Positions 18,259 through 26,027 of a DNA stretch of 64,000 bases are shown one piece after another. The notes beneath the pieces were generated by a model. It made no database searches, was not told where the DNA came from, and saw only the letters and a list, made by a program, of their open reading frames with translations. Origin of the DNA: a candidate division WOR-1 bacterium RIFOXYB2_FULL_46_45 (GTDB taxonomy: Bacteria; Margulisbacteria; WOR-1; XYC2-FULL-46-14); contig MEUE01000001.1 of assembly GCA_001771585.1 (NCBI GenBank), forward strand, positions 807,984 to 871,983. Direction: 5' to 3'. Position 1 is the first letter of the stretch. Every line of letters starts with the position of its first letter. The translations under genes were made by a program, and so were the position numbers.

Positions 18259-19300
18259 ACATCGCATCGCCGAAGGAAAAAAAGCGGTAGTGCTTTAATA
18301 TCGCCTCGCGGTAGGCGTCGAGGATAAATTCCCGCCCCGCAAAAGCGCTAACCATCATCAACAAAGTCGTCCTCGGAAAATGAAAATTGGTGATCATGGC
18401 ATCAATGACTTTGAATTTGTATCCAGGTTTGATGAATAAATTTGTCTTCCCCTCTCTTGAAAAGAGAGGGGTTAGGGGTGAGTTCGATTCTAATGCCCTC
18501 ACCGTCGTTGTTCCAACGGCAATGACCCTCCTGGCCTTTTTAATCGCTTCCCTTGTCTCCTCCGGCACCTCGAAGGATTCGGAGTGCATCTTGTGCTCTT
18601 CAATGTTCTCGGCATAGACCGGCCGAAAAGTATCCAATCCGGTATGGAGCGTTACATAGGCGATTTTGATCCCCTTCTTTTTTATTTTTGAAAGCAGCTT
18701 TTTTGTGAAGTGCAACCCGGCCGTCGGCGCAGCCGAAGCTCCCAATTTATCGGCATAGACGGTTTGATATCGTTTGGATAATTTGGATTTAGAATTTTGA
18801 GCTTGTTTAGAGTTTAGAGTTTCGGATTTAATGTAAGGAGGCAACGGTATCTTCCCGTTTCTCTTCATAAACTTTTCAAGATTCCCCTTAAATTCAATAA
18901 TCTGTTCTCCCGATCCGGTCTTCTCCAAAACCGTTCCGATCAATTCCCCTTTTCCAAAAATAATCCGGGATCCAACTTTTAATCTTTTTCCCGGCTTCAC
19001 CAGGCATTTTTGAATGCGGCCCGTACGGACAGGACAATGTCCTGTCCCTAGCAATAAAACATGAATCTTCGCCGTCCCCCCTTCTTTGATCCCCTCAATC
19101 TGCGCCGGGAGAACTTTTGTATCATTCAAAACCAAAAGATCCCCTTTGTGAAGATAATCAATAATATCGGGAAACTTTTTATGTTCGATTGTCTTTTGTC
19201 CGGCATCCAAAACCATAAGCTTACTTCCATCCCTCTTCGATGCGGGCGTTTGGGCAATCAAATCTTGTGGAAGCTCATAATCAAAATCGGAGGTTCTCAT
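18248..19300 (-). CDS. queA: S-adenosylmethionine:tRNA ribosyltransferase-isomerase with three inserts
   Basis: Makes epoxyqueuosine in tRNA from preQ1 and AdoMet, following Tgt. The product has 350 residues: N-terminus DYELPQDLIAQTPASKRDGS, then DLLVLNDTKVLPAQ, LGASAAPTAGLHFT and ITNFHFPRTTLLMMVSAFAG. Three segments are foreign to the family: GTGHCPVRTG (encoded by the palindrome 19027-19047), KSETLNSKQAQNSKSKLS (repeat 18772-18836) and NSPLTPLFSREG (palindrome 18449-18471). All keep the frame. The core motifs are intact, so activity is expected. The 3' end overlaps the convergent secreted-protein gene by 11 bases. Confidence 0.92.
   Translation of the reverse strand: MRTSDFDYELPQDLIAQTPASKRDGSKLMVLDAGQKTIEHKKFPDIIDYLHKGDLLVLNDTKVLPAQIEGIKEGGTAKIHVLLLGTGHCPVRTGRIQKCLVKPGKRLKVGSRIIFGKGELIGTVLEKTGSGEQIIEFKGNLEKFMKRNGKIPLPPYIKSETLNSKQAQNSKSKLSKRYQTVYADKLGASAAPTAGLHFTKKLLSKIKKKGIKIAYVTLHTGLDTFRPVYAENIEEHKMHSESFEVPEETREAIKKARRVIAVGTTTVRALESNSPLTPLFSREGKTNLFIKPGYKFKVIDAMITNFHFPRTTLLMMVSAFAGREFILDAYREAILKHYRFFSFGDAMFIR
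18449..18471. repeat. palindrome inside queA encoding SPLTPLFSREG
   Basis: CCCCTCTCTT, a 3-base loop and AAGAGAGGGG give a perfect hairpin with 10-bp arms, followed by TTAGGGGTGAG. Repeats of this type, read as SPLTPL..., are widespread in environmental genomes (general knowledge). Here it sits in frame in queA, close to the conserved TTVRALE segment. Confidence 0.75.
18772..18836. repeat. short-period repeat inside queA
   Basis: The plus strand reads as drifting copies of TTTGGAT, TTTAGA and GAGTTTAGAGTTT. It encodes a Ser/Lys/Gln/Asn-rich insert before RYQTVYA of QueA. The composition differs from the surrounding gene. Confidence 0.6.
19027..19047. repeat. 21-bp perfect palindrome inside queA
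   Basis: GGACAGGACA, one A, then TGTCCTGTCC: a perfect inverted repeat with 10-bp arms. It is translated as part of GTGHCPVRTG, a stretch absent from normal QueA. Confidence 0.75.
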
Positions 19301-19319
19301 TTATTTTCCGTTCTCTCAA

Positions 19320-19510
19320 ATTTTTATCGCGAATCGTCGGTCCCGAATGAATTCTAATCCTCCAGCTCGAATGGGAAGTCCCGAATACTCAAATACATTT
19401 CTCAAATCTTTCCTCCCCACCGGGGAGGGGCAATTCGAGAACAAATTCGGGGATTTGAGATCATTTGGGATATTAATTCGTGATAAAAATTCGGGACTTC
19501 TTTTTTTATT
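19320..19510. repeat. palindromic repeat cluster between queA and the DUF2905 gene
   Basis: The outer arms GAAGTCCCGAAT (19372-19383) and ATTCGGGACTTC (19489-19500) are perfectly inverted. Inside are TCTCAAATC and GATTTGAGA and a central hairpin CCTCCCCACCGGGGAGGGG. Words such as ATTCGGGACTT and CTCGAAT recur at 31.06-31.22 kb. The structure resembles a MITE-like palindromic element. No gene is seen in these 216 bases. Confidence 0.65.
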
Positions 19511-19517
19511 ATCATCT

Positions 19518-19739
19518 TCATCTGCGGAAGAAGACATTTAAAAGCAGGGTCAAAAGCAAGCTGACCAGCAACATGGTGGTAATCGGGATATAAATCGTAA
19601 AATTACTACGGCGGATCAAAAGGTCTCCGGGGAGCCGCCCCAGCCAGCTGACTTTCCCCGCCAAAAGAAACAACCCGCCAAGCAGGACAACTATTATTCC
19701 AATATAAATTAAAAGCTTGCCAAGTCCTTCGAATGCCAT
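19518..19739 (-). CDS. DUF2905 small membrane protein
   Basis: A 73-residue protein with two hydrophobic segments (about 7-28 and 48-70) around the conserved loop AGKVSWLGRLPGDLLIRR, the signature of the DUF2905 family. Function is unknown; it should sit in the inner membrane. The TATAAT box lies only six bases upstream of the ATG, so the message is probably leaderless. Confidence 0.88.
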   Translation of the reverse strand: MAFEGLGKLLIYIGIIVVLLGGLFLLAGKVSWLGRLPGDLLIRRSNFTIYIPITTMLLVSLLLTLLLNVFFRR

Positions 19740-19751
19740 ATTTTAATTATA
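19740..19751 (-). promoter_or_regulatory. leaderless promoter of the DUF2905 gene
   Basis: Minus-strand TATAAT (19751-19746) ends six bases before the ATG at 19739. Confidence 0.55.
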
Positions 19752-19757
19752 CTATAC

Positions 19758-21323
19758 TTAAAGATATCTTTGCATCAAGGTAAGATCAAATTCTTCCATA
19801 ATAGACCAAAGTTTTGGCCGCCTGAGAAAATATTCCTTGTTGTCAGAATAAAAAGCGGCAAGGGTGTTGGCAAAAATCTCGCCGTCCCCAAGCATTTCAT
19901 ACTCTTCGTCCGTCAAAATCTTTTTGCCCTCACGCTCGTCCCATTCCCTATAAGTTTTCCCCTTCTCATGTTTATCAAGGGTTGCGGCATATTCTTTTCT
20001 GGCAAGTTCGCCAATTTGCCTCTTTGCATCATTTTGAAGTATTTCCTGCGGATGCCCCGCTTCGTGCGCCATAATGCCGACAATCATTCCGGTCGCGCGA
20101 TCAAGTACCTGCGTTCCCATCGCCACCTCCCTGCGGCGATGGCTGAAATGGGCAATTCCCCTTAATTCCTCCCTTGAGCGGATTACCAGTTCATCAGACC
20201 GGCGGAGCATCTCTTCCCTGTAATAAGATGGAAGAGAATAAAACGACAATAAATTTTTTCTCAGTAATTCAATTTCTTCTCTTTTTGTTTTGCCCTGTTT
20301 CCGATCGGCGCTAAAACGGACCGAATACCCCGGCTGAAATTCTATGGGCCGGGAGAAATCTAATTTAATAAGAGCATCAACCAAAAAAACAGCTCTTAAC
20401 CTTTCAATATTTGTTCTTTCTCTAAAAAGCCGGATCCCCAGCGCCCTGTCAAAAAGATCGTTGATGTCCTCGGTAATTTCTATTTTTCTTATCGTGTTGT
20501 GGAGTTTTTTTGATAACCTTATGCCTTTGGTTCTTGTTCTAAACAATCCCGCCAACAAGCTTCGGCGAAGCCAAGATATCGCAAGCAAGCGCTCTTTCGG
20601 ATCCGCAATCGCATTCGCGATGCGAAGTTCTTTTTCAACCATTCTGCCCCAACGCCCATATTTCCCGGCAAAAGAAACATCGTTCGGCTGCACTTTTTCC
20701 TCTGCCTTTGGTTTAACTGAAGGAAAATAATATGGTTTAAGTTTTTTTATGGTCAGCGTTCCGTTTTCAACCAAAGCGGTAAAAACTTGTTTGTATTGCG
20801 CTTCTCCCTCCCCCGATCTTAAAATAAGATGCTCAATACAGTCTCCACTTTTACTGGACGGAAAAATACTATAGTGTCCATCCCTCATCCCGACAAAATA
20901 ATAATACTTCTGTCCAATCTTAAACATTTTTTCTTCTGCCTCATCAACACTTATACTACACGGCTTACCATGCACAACCTCTATCACGATCGAAAGAACC
21001 TCAATTTCCCCTTTTTTCCCCAAAACAAAAGAAAAAGCTCCAAGTGAAACATCTTCATCCTGGATAAGTATTTTTCTCGCAACCTGTTCACTCCCGAAAC
21101 CGCCCAAATCTTCTTCCTCATATAAAAAAGCGACAAATTCTCCTCCCCCGGTCTTAGTAAAAACATATTTATGGTGAAGTGCATTAAATTCAAAACGGAA
21201 ACCGTTTAAAGAATTAAGCCTCACAACGCTAGGAGCGCCAGGGACAGGAGCCCTGCGGGAAGCGGCCGGACGGATACGCGCTTGATCGGAAAACATTCTT
21301 CGAAACACTCCAAATACGCCCAC
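19758..21323 (-). CDS. HExxH putative zinc metallopeptidase under a sigma-28-like promoter
   Basis: About 521 residues, no signal peptide or membrane segment. The N-terminus is basic and proline-rich (SDQARIRPAASRRAPVPGAP). Residues ~50-200 are beta-rich. Near 418 lies MAHEAGHPQEIL, an HExxH zinc motif, and GDGEIFANTLAAFYSD near 490 supplies acidic residues that could be the third ligand, so a cytosolic or injected metallopeptidase is plausible. The start is GTG 21323 or TTG 21326; AGGAGG lies just upstream. Transcribed from the promoter at 21355-21386. I recognise no named family. Confidence 0.7.
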   Translation of the reverse strand: MGVFGVFRRMFSDQARIRPAASRRAPVPGAPSVVRLNSLNGFRFEFNALHHKYVFTKTGGGEFVAFLYEEEDLGGFGSEQVARKILIQDEDVSLGAFSFVLGKKGEIEVLSIVIEVVHGKPCSISVDEAEEKMFKIGQKYYYFVGMRDGHYSIFPSSKSGDCIEHLILRSGEGEAQYKQVFTALVENGTLTIKKLKPYYFPSVKPKAEEKVQPNDVSFAGKYGRWGRMVEKELRIANAIADPKERLLAISWLRRSLLAGLFRTRTKGIRLSKKLHNTIRKIEITEDINDLFDRALGIRLFRERTNIERLRAVFLVDALIKLDFSRPIEFQPGYSVRFSADRKQGKTKREEIELLRKNLLSFYSLPSYYREEMLRRSDELVIRSREELRGIAHFSHRRREVAMGTQVLDRATGMIVGIMAHEAGHPQEILQNDAKRQIGELARKEYAATLDKHEKGKTYREWDEREGKKILTDEEYEMLGDGEIFANTLAAFYSDNKEYFLRRPKLWSIMEEFDLTLMQRYL

Positions 21324-21354
21324 CAAGATCCTCCTTAGGGGATTCGCCCTATGT

Positions 21355-21386
21355 ATATATATCGTGAATTTTGGATGAAAATTTCA
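21355..21386 (-). promoter_or_regulatory. sigma-28-like promoter for the HExxH gene
   Basis: Minus strand: TGAAATTTTC (21386-21377), 13 bases, then GATA (21363-21360) followed by TATATA. The same arrangement, with identical spacing, precedes four other unusual genes in the window. Confidence 0.75.
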
Positions 21387-21397
21387 ATAAATTCGTG

Positions 21398-21409
21398 TAC
21401 TATTAAGTC
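21398..21409 (+). promoter_or_regulatory. leaderless promoter of the GT2 gene
   Basis: TACTAT (21398-21403) ends six bases before the ATG at 21410. The box is weaker than the others of this type. Confidence 0.4.
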
Positions 21410-22087
21410 ATGTTATCCATCATAGCCCCCGCATTAAACGAAGGAAAAAACCTGCCGGAGCTGGCAGAGAGGATATTCAATTCGGTCCCAAAAGATTCCG
21501 AATTGATTATAGTCGATGACAATTCACAAGATAACACGGCTGAAACCGCCAAAAAGCTCTCCCAAAAATTCAATCTAACACTCCTCTCCCGCCCCAAGCG
21601 GCTGGGACTTTCTTCCGCCGTAATCGATGGGTTTAAACTCGCCAAAGGAAATATTTTGGCGGTGATCGACGCCGATCTCCAGCATCCGCCGGAAGCTTTG
21701 TCCGGAATGCTGGCAAGGATTGAGACCAATTGCGCCGATTTTGTCGTCGGCAGCCGCCTGGTTGCCGGCGGAGGATCAAAAGATTGGCCCTGGTACCGAA
21801 AAATCATCTCTCTTGTCGCGCGTATTCCGGCGATGCCTTTAACCAAAGTTATGGATTTGACCTCCGGTTTTTTTATGTTAAAAAAAGAGGTGATAGAAGG
21901 GGTTGCTTTGAACCCGATCGGCTTCAAGATCTGCCTTGAGATCCTCTGCCGGGGAAAATACCGGAGGGTAGAAGAATACCCGATTATCTTTGGGGAGAGG
22001 CGGCAGGGAAAAAGTAAACTCGGCTCAAAACAAACATTTGAATATCTGGTGCAATTAATGGGACTCTACCTCAAAAAAAAGGCATAG
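21410..22087 (+). CDS. GT2 glycosyltransferase, dolichol/polyprenol-phosphate mannosyltransferase type
   Basis: A 225-residue GT-A enzyme: LSIIAPALNEGKNLPELAER at the N-terminus, VDDNSQDNTAE near 37 (nucleotide-sugar Asp), and AVIDADLQHPPEAL near 82 (the DxD-type metal site). It resembles Dpm1-like enzymes that load a sugar onto a polyprenyl phosphate. No C-terminal membrane domain is present. The ArnT/PMT-type transferase at 31.2-32.5 kb uses such lipid-linked sugars, so the two could act in sequence. Confidence 0.85.
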   Translation: MLSIIAPALNEGKNLPELAERIFNSVPKDSELIIVDDNSQDNTAETAKKLSQKFNLTLLSRPKRLGLSSAVIDGFKLAKGNILAVIDADLQHPPEALSGMLARIETNCADFVVGSRLVAGGGSKDWPWYRKIISLVARIPAMPLTKVMDLTSGFFMLKKEVIEGVALNPIGFKICLEILCRGKYRRVEEYPIIFGERRQGKSKLGSKQTFEYLVQLMGLYLKKKA

Positions 22088-22206
22088 GCACAGGCATAGG
22101 CATAGGAAGGGAAAGGATAGGAAAGAAAAAAAGGAAAGGAAAAATATTATATTTATTTTCCTTTCCTTCGCCTTACCTGCGCCTACGCCTATGCCTCCGC
22201 CTTAAT
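22079..22206. repeat. long imperfect palindrome between convergent genes
   Basis: The left arm is built from AGGCATAGGC and AGGAAGGGAAAGGATAGG units; the right arm read in reverse gives AGGCATAGGCGTAGGCGCAGG and AAGGAAAGGAAAA. The AT-rich centre AAAAATATTATATTTATTTT closes the hairpin. It lies between the ends of the GT2 and DUF151 genes and could terminate both. GCCTAYGCCT units are shared with the S1 linker at 10.18 kb. Confidence 0.65.
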
Positions 22207-22211
22207 TCCCC

Positions 22212-22700
22212 CTAGTCTTTATTGTAATACTTGGTGAAATCTTCCGGCTTGAGGTTGCTGACGAATTCCTTGAACTTGCGGGCCTCTTCCGCGTCGCGGT
22301 CGGCATTGACCAGCTTGGCCTGCAGCATCACGTTTTCGGAGACAAAAATCGGCGTCTCGCCCCGCATCGCTAGAGCAATCGCGTCCGACGGCCGCGCGTC
22401 GATTGAAATTTTTTTCTCCCCCCGCATCAGTTCGATCACCGAAAAAAAGGTCCCGTTCTGAATTTCACTGATAACAACGCGATTGATCGTGCAGCCGGAT
22501 TTTTCAATAACATCTTTGAGCAGGTCGTGGGTCATCGGCCGGGGGGGCTTTATTCCTTGCAAAACCAGAGCGATTGAGGCGGCCTCAAAAATGCCGATCC
22601 AGATCGGCAGAAAATTCATCTCTTCGGGATCTCGTAAAAGGATCATCGGGGAGAGGTTCCGGGGGTCAAAACCGAGTCCGCCCACGGACATCTGGATCAT
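22212..22700 (-). CDS. bifunctional nuclease family (DUF151) protein
   Basis: A 162-residue member of the BFN/DUF151 family: LPIWIGIFEAASIALVLQGI, then RPMTHDLLKDVIEKSG and SIDARPSDAIALAMR, all strongly conserved. Some members have DNase/RNase activity in vitro; the bacterial role is not settled. The ATG overlaps the rplT stop as ATGA, placing it last in the thrS-infC-rpmI-rplT run. Confidence 0.9.
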   Translation of the reverse strand: MIQMSVGGLGFDPRNLSPMILLRDPEEMNFLPIWIGIFEAASIALVLQGIKPPRPMTHDLLKDVIEKSGCTINRVVISEIQNGTFFSVIELMRGEKKISIDARPSDAIALAMRGETPIFVSENVMLQAKLVNADRDAEEARKFKEFVSNLKPEDFTKYYNKD

Positions 22701-23044
22701 TGCGAAATAAACTCCACCAGTTTTTTGAACGCGGCATTGTCAAAAATTGCCAGGTCCGAAAGCATCTTGCGGTTTATCAAAACATTTTTCTTTTTTAACG
22801 CGTTAATAAATTTGCTGTAGGACAAGCCCAGCTCTTTTACCGCAATCCCGACTCGGGTGACCCAAAGCCGCCGCATATCCCGCTTGCGCAGGCGGCGGTC
22901 GCGGGTGGCGTGCTTCATCGCGTGGGTAACGGCCTCTTTGGAGACGCGGTAAAGCTTTTTCAGCGATCCGCGGAAACCCTTGGCCCGGTCAAAAACCTTT
23001 TTGTGGCGGCGGTGCCCCATCTTGCCGCGTTTTACTCTAACCAT
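22697..23044 (-). CDS. rplT: 50S ribosomal protein L20
   Basis: A 115-residue rRNA-binding protein of the large subunit, needed early in 50S assembly. MVRVKRGKMGHRRHKKVFDRAKGFRG is nearly consensus, as is LWVTRVGIAVKELGLSYS. It follows rpmI with an 8-base overlap in the classic infC-rpmI-rplT cluster. In several bacteria L20 represses this operon by binding its leader; no such leader structure is obvious here. Confidence 0.98.
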   Translation of the reverse strand: MVRVKRGKMGHRRHKKVFDRAKGFRGSLKKLYRVSKEAVTHAMKHATRDRRLRKRDMRRLWVTRVGIAVKELGLSYSKFINALKKKNVLINRKMLSDLAIFDNAAFKKLVEFISQ

Positions 23045-23234
23045 ATGGAAGCATCTCCTTTACTCTGCGAATATCGGTCGGGTGAACCAACAGGCCTCTT
23101 TTGTACTGCCGTTTCTTTTTCCGGCCCTTCCATTCCAAAAGATGCCGTGAATTGCTGTGCCGGGCGATGATCTTTCCGGAACCGGTTATCTTGAAACGTT
23201 TGGCCGCCGCTTTTCTCGTTTTTATTTTAGGCAT
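23037..23234 (-). CDS. rpmI: 50S ribosomal protein L35
   Basis: A 65-residue basic protein of the large subunit: MPKIKTRKAAAKRFKITGSG then KIIARHSNSRHLLEWKGRKKKRQ, close to consensus. It overlaps infC by 8 bases and rplT by 8, so the three are translationally coupled. Confidence 0.97.
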   Translation of the reverse strand: MPKIKTRKAAAKRFKITGSGKIIARHSNSRHLLEWKGRKKKRQYKRGLLVHPTDIRRVKEMLPYG

Positions 23235-23742
23235 GTTTTTTAGGCGATAAAATTATCACCATACTCCTTCCTTCCATCATCGGATTTTTCTCCGGGGTCC
23301 CCAGATCCACCACCGCGTCCAGCAGCTTCTGCAAGACCGCCCTCCCGATCTCTTTATGGGTCACTTCCCGCCCCCTGAAATAGACCGCCACTTTCACCTT
23401 GTTCCCTTTTTCAAGGAACTCGCGGGCCTGGCGGATCCGGACATTCAGGTCGTGATCCCCGATCTTAAAAGAGAGTTTAACCTCTTTTAAGACCCCCGCT
23501 TTTTGCGCTTTGCGGACCTCTTTTTCGTGCTTGGTGTCTTCGTATTTCAGTTTGCCAAAATCAATGATCCTGGCCACCGGCGGTTTGGCATTTGGAACAA
23601 TCAAGACCAGGTCTTTCCCCAGCTCTTGCGCCTGTCTTAGCGCGTCGATGGTTTTCAGAACTCCCAGCTGTCCTCCGTCCGGACCGATTACCCGCACCTC
23701 TGGAACTCTGATCCTGTCATTTACATAATAAAACTTGGCGAT
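23227..23742 (-). CDS. infC: translation initiation factor IF-3, probably started by AUC
   Basis: Prevents premature joining of the ribosomal subunits and checks the initiator tRNA. The frame contains YYVNDRIRVPEVRVIGPDGG followed by the two IF-3 domains and ends SMVIILSPKKHA. No ATG, GTG or TTG precedes the conserved VNDRIRVPEVRV segment in frame. The only sensible start is ATC at 23742 (then AKFYYVND), with AGGAG about seven bases upstream, giving 171 residues. Rare AUU/AUC-type starts are known for infC and underlie its autoregulation. A GTG at 23697 would remove about 15 conserved residues. Confidence 0.9.
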   Translation of the reverse strand: MAKFYYVNDRIRVPEVRVIGPDGGQLGVLKTIDALRQAQELGKDLVLIVPNAKPPVARIIDFGKLKYEDTKHEKEVRKAQKAGVLKEVKLSFKIGDHDLNVRIRQAREFLEKGNKVKVAVYFRGREVTHKEIGRAVLQKLLDAVVDLGTPEKNPMMEGRSMVIILSPKKHA

Positions 23743-23762
23743 ATGCTTCTCCTACTCTCCAA

Positions 23763-25463
23763 TTATACCATCTCTTCGCGCAAAATGGAAACAAATTCGG
23801 TAAGGTCCTTCTCTTTGAGGTCCCCCTTGCTTCTTGAACGGACCGAAACCTTGTTGGCCTTTTCCTCGTTGTCGCCGACAATCAGCATGTAAGGAATTTT
23901 TTGCATTTGCGCGTCCCTTATCTTTGACCCGATCTTTTCGGTGCCGGTATCAATCTCAACCCTGAAGTTTTGCGCTTCGAGTTCTTCTTTTATTTTTTGG
24001 GCGTAATTGATATGGCGGTCGGCGATCGGAAGCAGGGCAACCTGGACCGGAGCGAGCCAGAGAGGAAAAGCCCCGCCGTAGTTTTCGATCAGGGCCCCGA
24101 TGAAACGCTCCATCGATCCCAAAACTACCCGGTGGATCATCACCGGCCGTTTTTTCTCCCCTTTTGAATCGATATAGTTCAAGTCGAATTTTTCGGGAAG
24201 ATTAAAATCAACCTGGATCGTCGGCCCCTGCCAGGGGCGCCCCAGCGCGTCTTTCATCTTGATATCAATTTTTGGTCCATAGAAAACCCCGGCCCCTTCG
24301 TCAATCTTATACTCCTGCCCCCTGGCCTTTAACGCCCGAATAAGGGCCTCGGTGGCATGCTTCCAGTTCTCTTCGCTTCCGGCATATTTTTCCGGCCGGG
24401 TGGAGAGATCGACTTCATATTTGAAGCCGAAAGTATCAAGCATCAGAAAAGCGAAATCGATCACTTTGGAAATTTCATTCTGCAACTGCTCTTCGGTGCA
24501 AAAGATATGCGCGTCGTCCTGGGTAAAGCCGCGGACCCGCAGCAGGCCGTGCAAGACCCCGGAGCGTTCGTAGCGGTAGACCGTCCCCAACTCAAAAAAG
24601 CGGATCGGCAGTTCGCGGTAGCTTCTCAATTTGCTCTTGTAGATTAAAATATGCCCGGGACAGTTCATCGGTTTCAAAACATACTGCTGTTTTTCAATCT
24701 CCAGAAAATACATATTCTCTTTGTAGTAGCTGGTGTGTCCGGAGGTGTTCCATAAATTTACTTTCGCGATATGCGGCGTGATGACAAACTGGTAGCCGCG
24801 CTTCTTGTGCTCTTTACGCAGAAAATCCTCAATGGTAAGCCGCAGCTGCGCTCCTTTGGGATGGTAGTAAACCAGCCCCGGCCCCGCCTCATCGTGATAA
24901 ATCCTGAAAAGATCGAGCTCGGGTCCCAGTTTGCGGTGATCCCTTTTGATCGCCTCTTCCAGGCGGGTGACATGATCTTTTAATTCGGTTTCCGAAAGGA
25001 AAGCGGTCCCGTAGATCCGCTGGAGCATCGGGTTCGTTTCAATCCCCTTCCAGTAGGCCCCGGCGACGGTTAGGAGCTTGAAGGCCTTGACCTCTCCGGT
25101 CGATTTGATATGCGGTCCGCGGCAGAGGTCGGTAAAACTGCCGGTTTTATAGAAAGTTACTGTTTGGTCCGGTATATCTTTGAGCAGTTCGAGTTTGTAT
25201 TTTTCTTTTTTTAATAATTTTTCGGCTTCGGCTTTTTTTACTTCAACCCGTTCGAACGGAAGATTTTTTTTGATGATCTCCCTCATCTTCTCTTCGATTT
25301 TTGGAAGATCTTCGGCGGAAAGTGTCACGTTGGGAATATCGAAATCATAGTAAAAGCCGTCCTCGATTGCGGGACCGATCCCAAGCTCGGCTTGAGGGTA
25401 TAATTCTTTTACCGCCGCCGCCAGGATGTGCGAGGCGGAATGTCGTAAGGTCGAAAGGTCCAT
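23763..25463 (-). CDS. thrS: threonyl-tRNA synthetase lacking the TGS domain
   Basis: Charges tRNA-Thr. The product has 566 residues against about 640 for E. coli. It begins directly with the editing domain (LRHSASHILAAAVKE, a HxxxH motif, and FTDLCRGPHIKSTG with the editing cysteine). The class II catalytic core has VLKPMNCPGHILIYK and GLLRVRGFTQDDAHIF, and the anticodon domain ends the protein. The N-terminal TGS domain is absent. The start is fixed by the TAATG overlap with the upstream barrel gene, so the absence is not a start-site error. Confidence 0.94.
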   Translation of the reverse strand: MDLSTLRHSASHILAAAVKELYPQAELGIGPAIEDGFYYDFDIPNVTLSAEDLPKIEEKMREIIKKNLPFERVEVKKAEAEKLLKKEKYKLELLKDIPDQTVTFYKTGSFTDLCRGPHIKSTGEVKAFKLLTVAGAYWKGIETNPMLQRIYGTAFLSETELKDHVTRLEEAIKRDHRKLGPELDLFRIYHDEAGPGLVYYHPKGAQLRLTIEDFLRKEHKKRGYQFVITPHIAKVNLWNTSGHTSYYKENMYFLEIEKQQYVLKPMNCPGHILIYKSKLRSYRELPIRFFELGTVYRYERSGVLHGLLRVRGFTQDDAHIFCTEEQLQNEISKVIDFAFLMLDTFGFKYEVDLSTRPEKYAGSEENWKHATEALIRALKARGQEYKIDEGAGVFYGPKIDIKMKDALGRPWQGPTIQVDFNLPEKFDLNYIDSKGEKKRPVMIHRVVLGSMERFIGALIENYGGAFPLWLAPVQVALLPIADRHINYAQKIKEELEAQNFRVEIDTGTEKIGSKIRDAQMQKIPYMLIVGDNEEKANKVSVRSRSKGDLKEKDLTEFVSILREEMV

Positions 25464-25948
25464 TAAATGGAGAAGCGGAGGCCCGCCCTTGCCCCTATCC
25501 CTGAAAGATTGTAACTGCCGACCCCATAGTCAATGTTCATCCCATCATATCCGCCCTGGATAAAAAATTTAGAGAGGGGCATGAAGTTCTGTTCGTAGCC
25601 GACCGAAAGATTATAGGTAAGTGAACCGGCAGTAACTGTCGCCCCCTGGATGCTGGAGAAAAGATAGCCGATCCCGGCATCTACATAAACAGGAAGACCG
25701 GGAAGACCAAATTTGGCGTTAATCGTTGTCGGAATAAGGGCATTGCTGGTCCCGGCAACCGGCACCCAGGTAGCCACCAAACGGGTATCGAGCAGTGGAA
25801 TCGTTGGAATTCCCAGTTCAAACCCATAACCAAAACTGGAATTCCCATTGTAACTATAATACGCTCCTGAAACACCCATAGAAAGCAAGGCCTGGGAAGA
25901 AGAAGCCATAACCAAAAGCAGGCAAAAAAGCACCAATAATTTTTTCAT
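25463..25948 (-). CDS. small outer-membrane beta-barrel protein
   Basis: A 161-residue exported protein: signal peptide MKKLLVLFCLLLVMASSSQA, then short amphipathic strands (YYSYNGNSSFGYGFELGIP, YVDAGIGYLFSS, FFIQGGYDGMNIDYG) and a last strand ARAGLRFSI ending in the hydrophobic pattern of barrel proteins. Eight strands are likely. GGAGGG lies eight bases before the ATG. It precedes thrS with a TAATG overlap, an odd partner for a synthetase, so it may simply share the promoter TTGTTT-17-TAGGAT upstream. Confidence 0.75.
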   Translation of the reverse strand: MKKLLVLFCLLLVMASSSQALLSMGVSGAYYSYNGNSSFGYGFELGIPTIPLLDTRLVATWVPVAGTSNALIPTTINAKFGLPGLPVYVDAGIGYLFSSIQGATVTAGSLTYNLSVGYEQNFMPLSKFFIQGGYDGMNIDYGVGSYNLSGIGARAGLRFSI

Positions 25949-25987
25949 GTTATATTCCCTCCTAATGCTTAATCCTATCAGAAAACC

Positions 25988-26016
25988 TTGATAAAAACAA
26001 GAAGAAATGCTATAAT
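25988..26016 (+). promoter_or_regulatory. gmk promoter with short leader
   Basis: TTGATA (25988-25993), 17 bp, TGC-TATAAT (26011-26016). The box ends 11 bases before the gmk ATG at 26028. Confidence 0.7.
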
Positions 26017-26027
26017 TTGTGAAGCAA

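Noticed and set aside
19320-19510. CRISPR-like repeats in the clusters at 19.4, 31.1 and 42.1 kb
   Set aside because: Unit lengths and sequences drift, there are no uniform spacers, and the clusters are palindromic overall. No cas genes are present.
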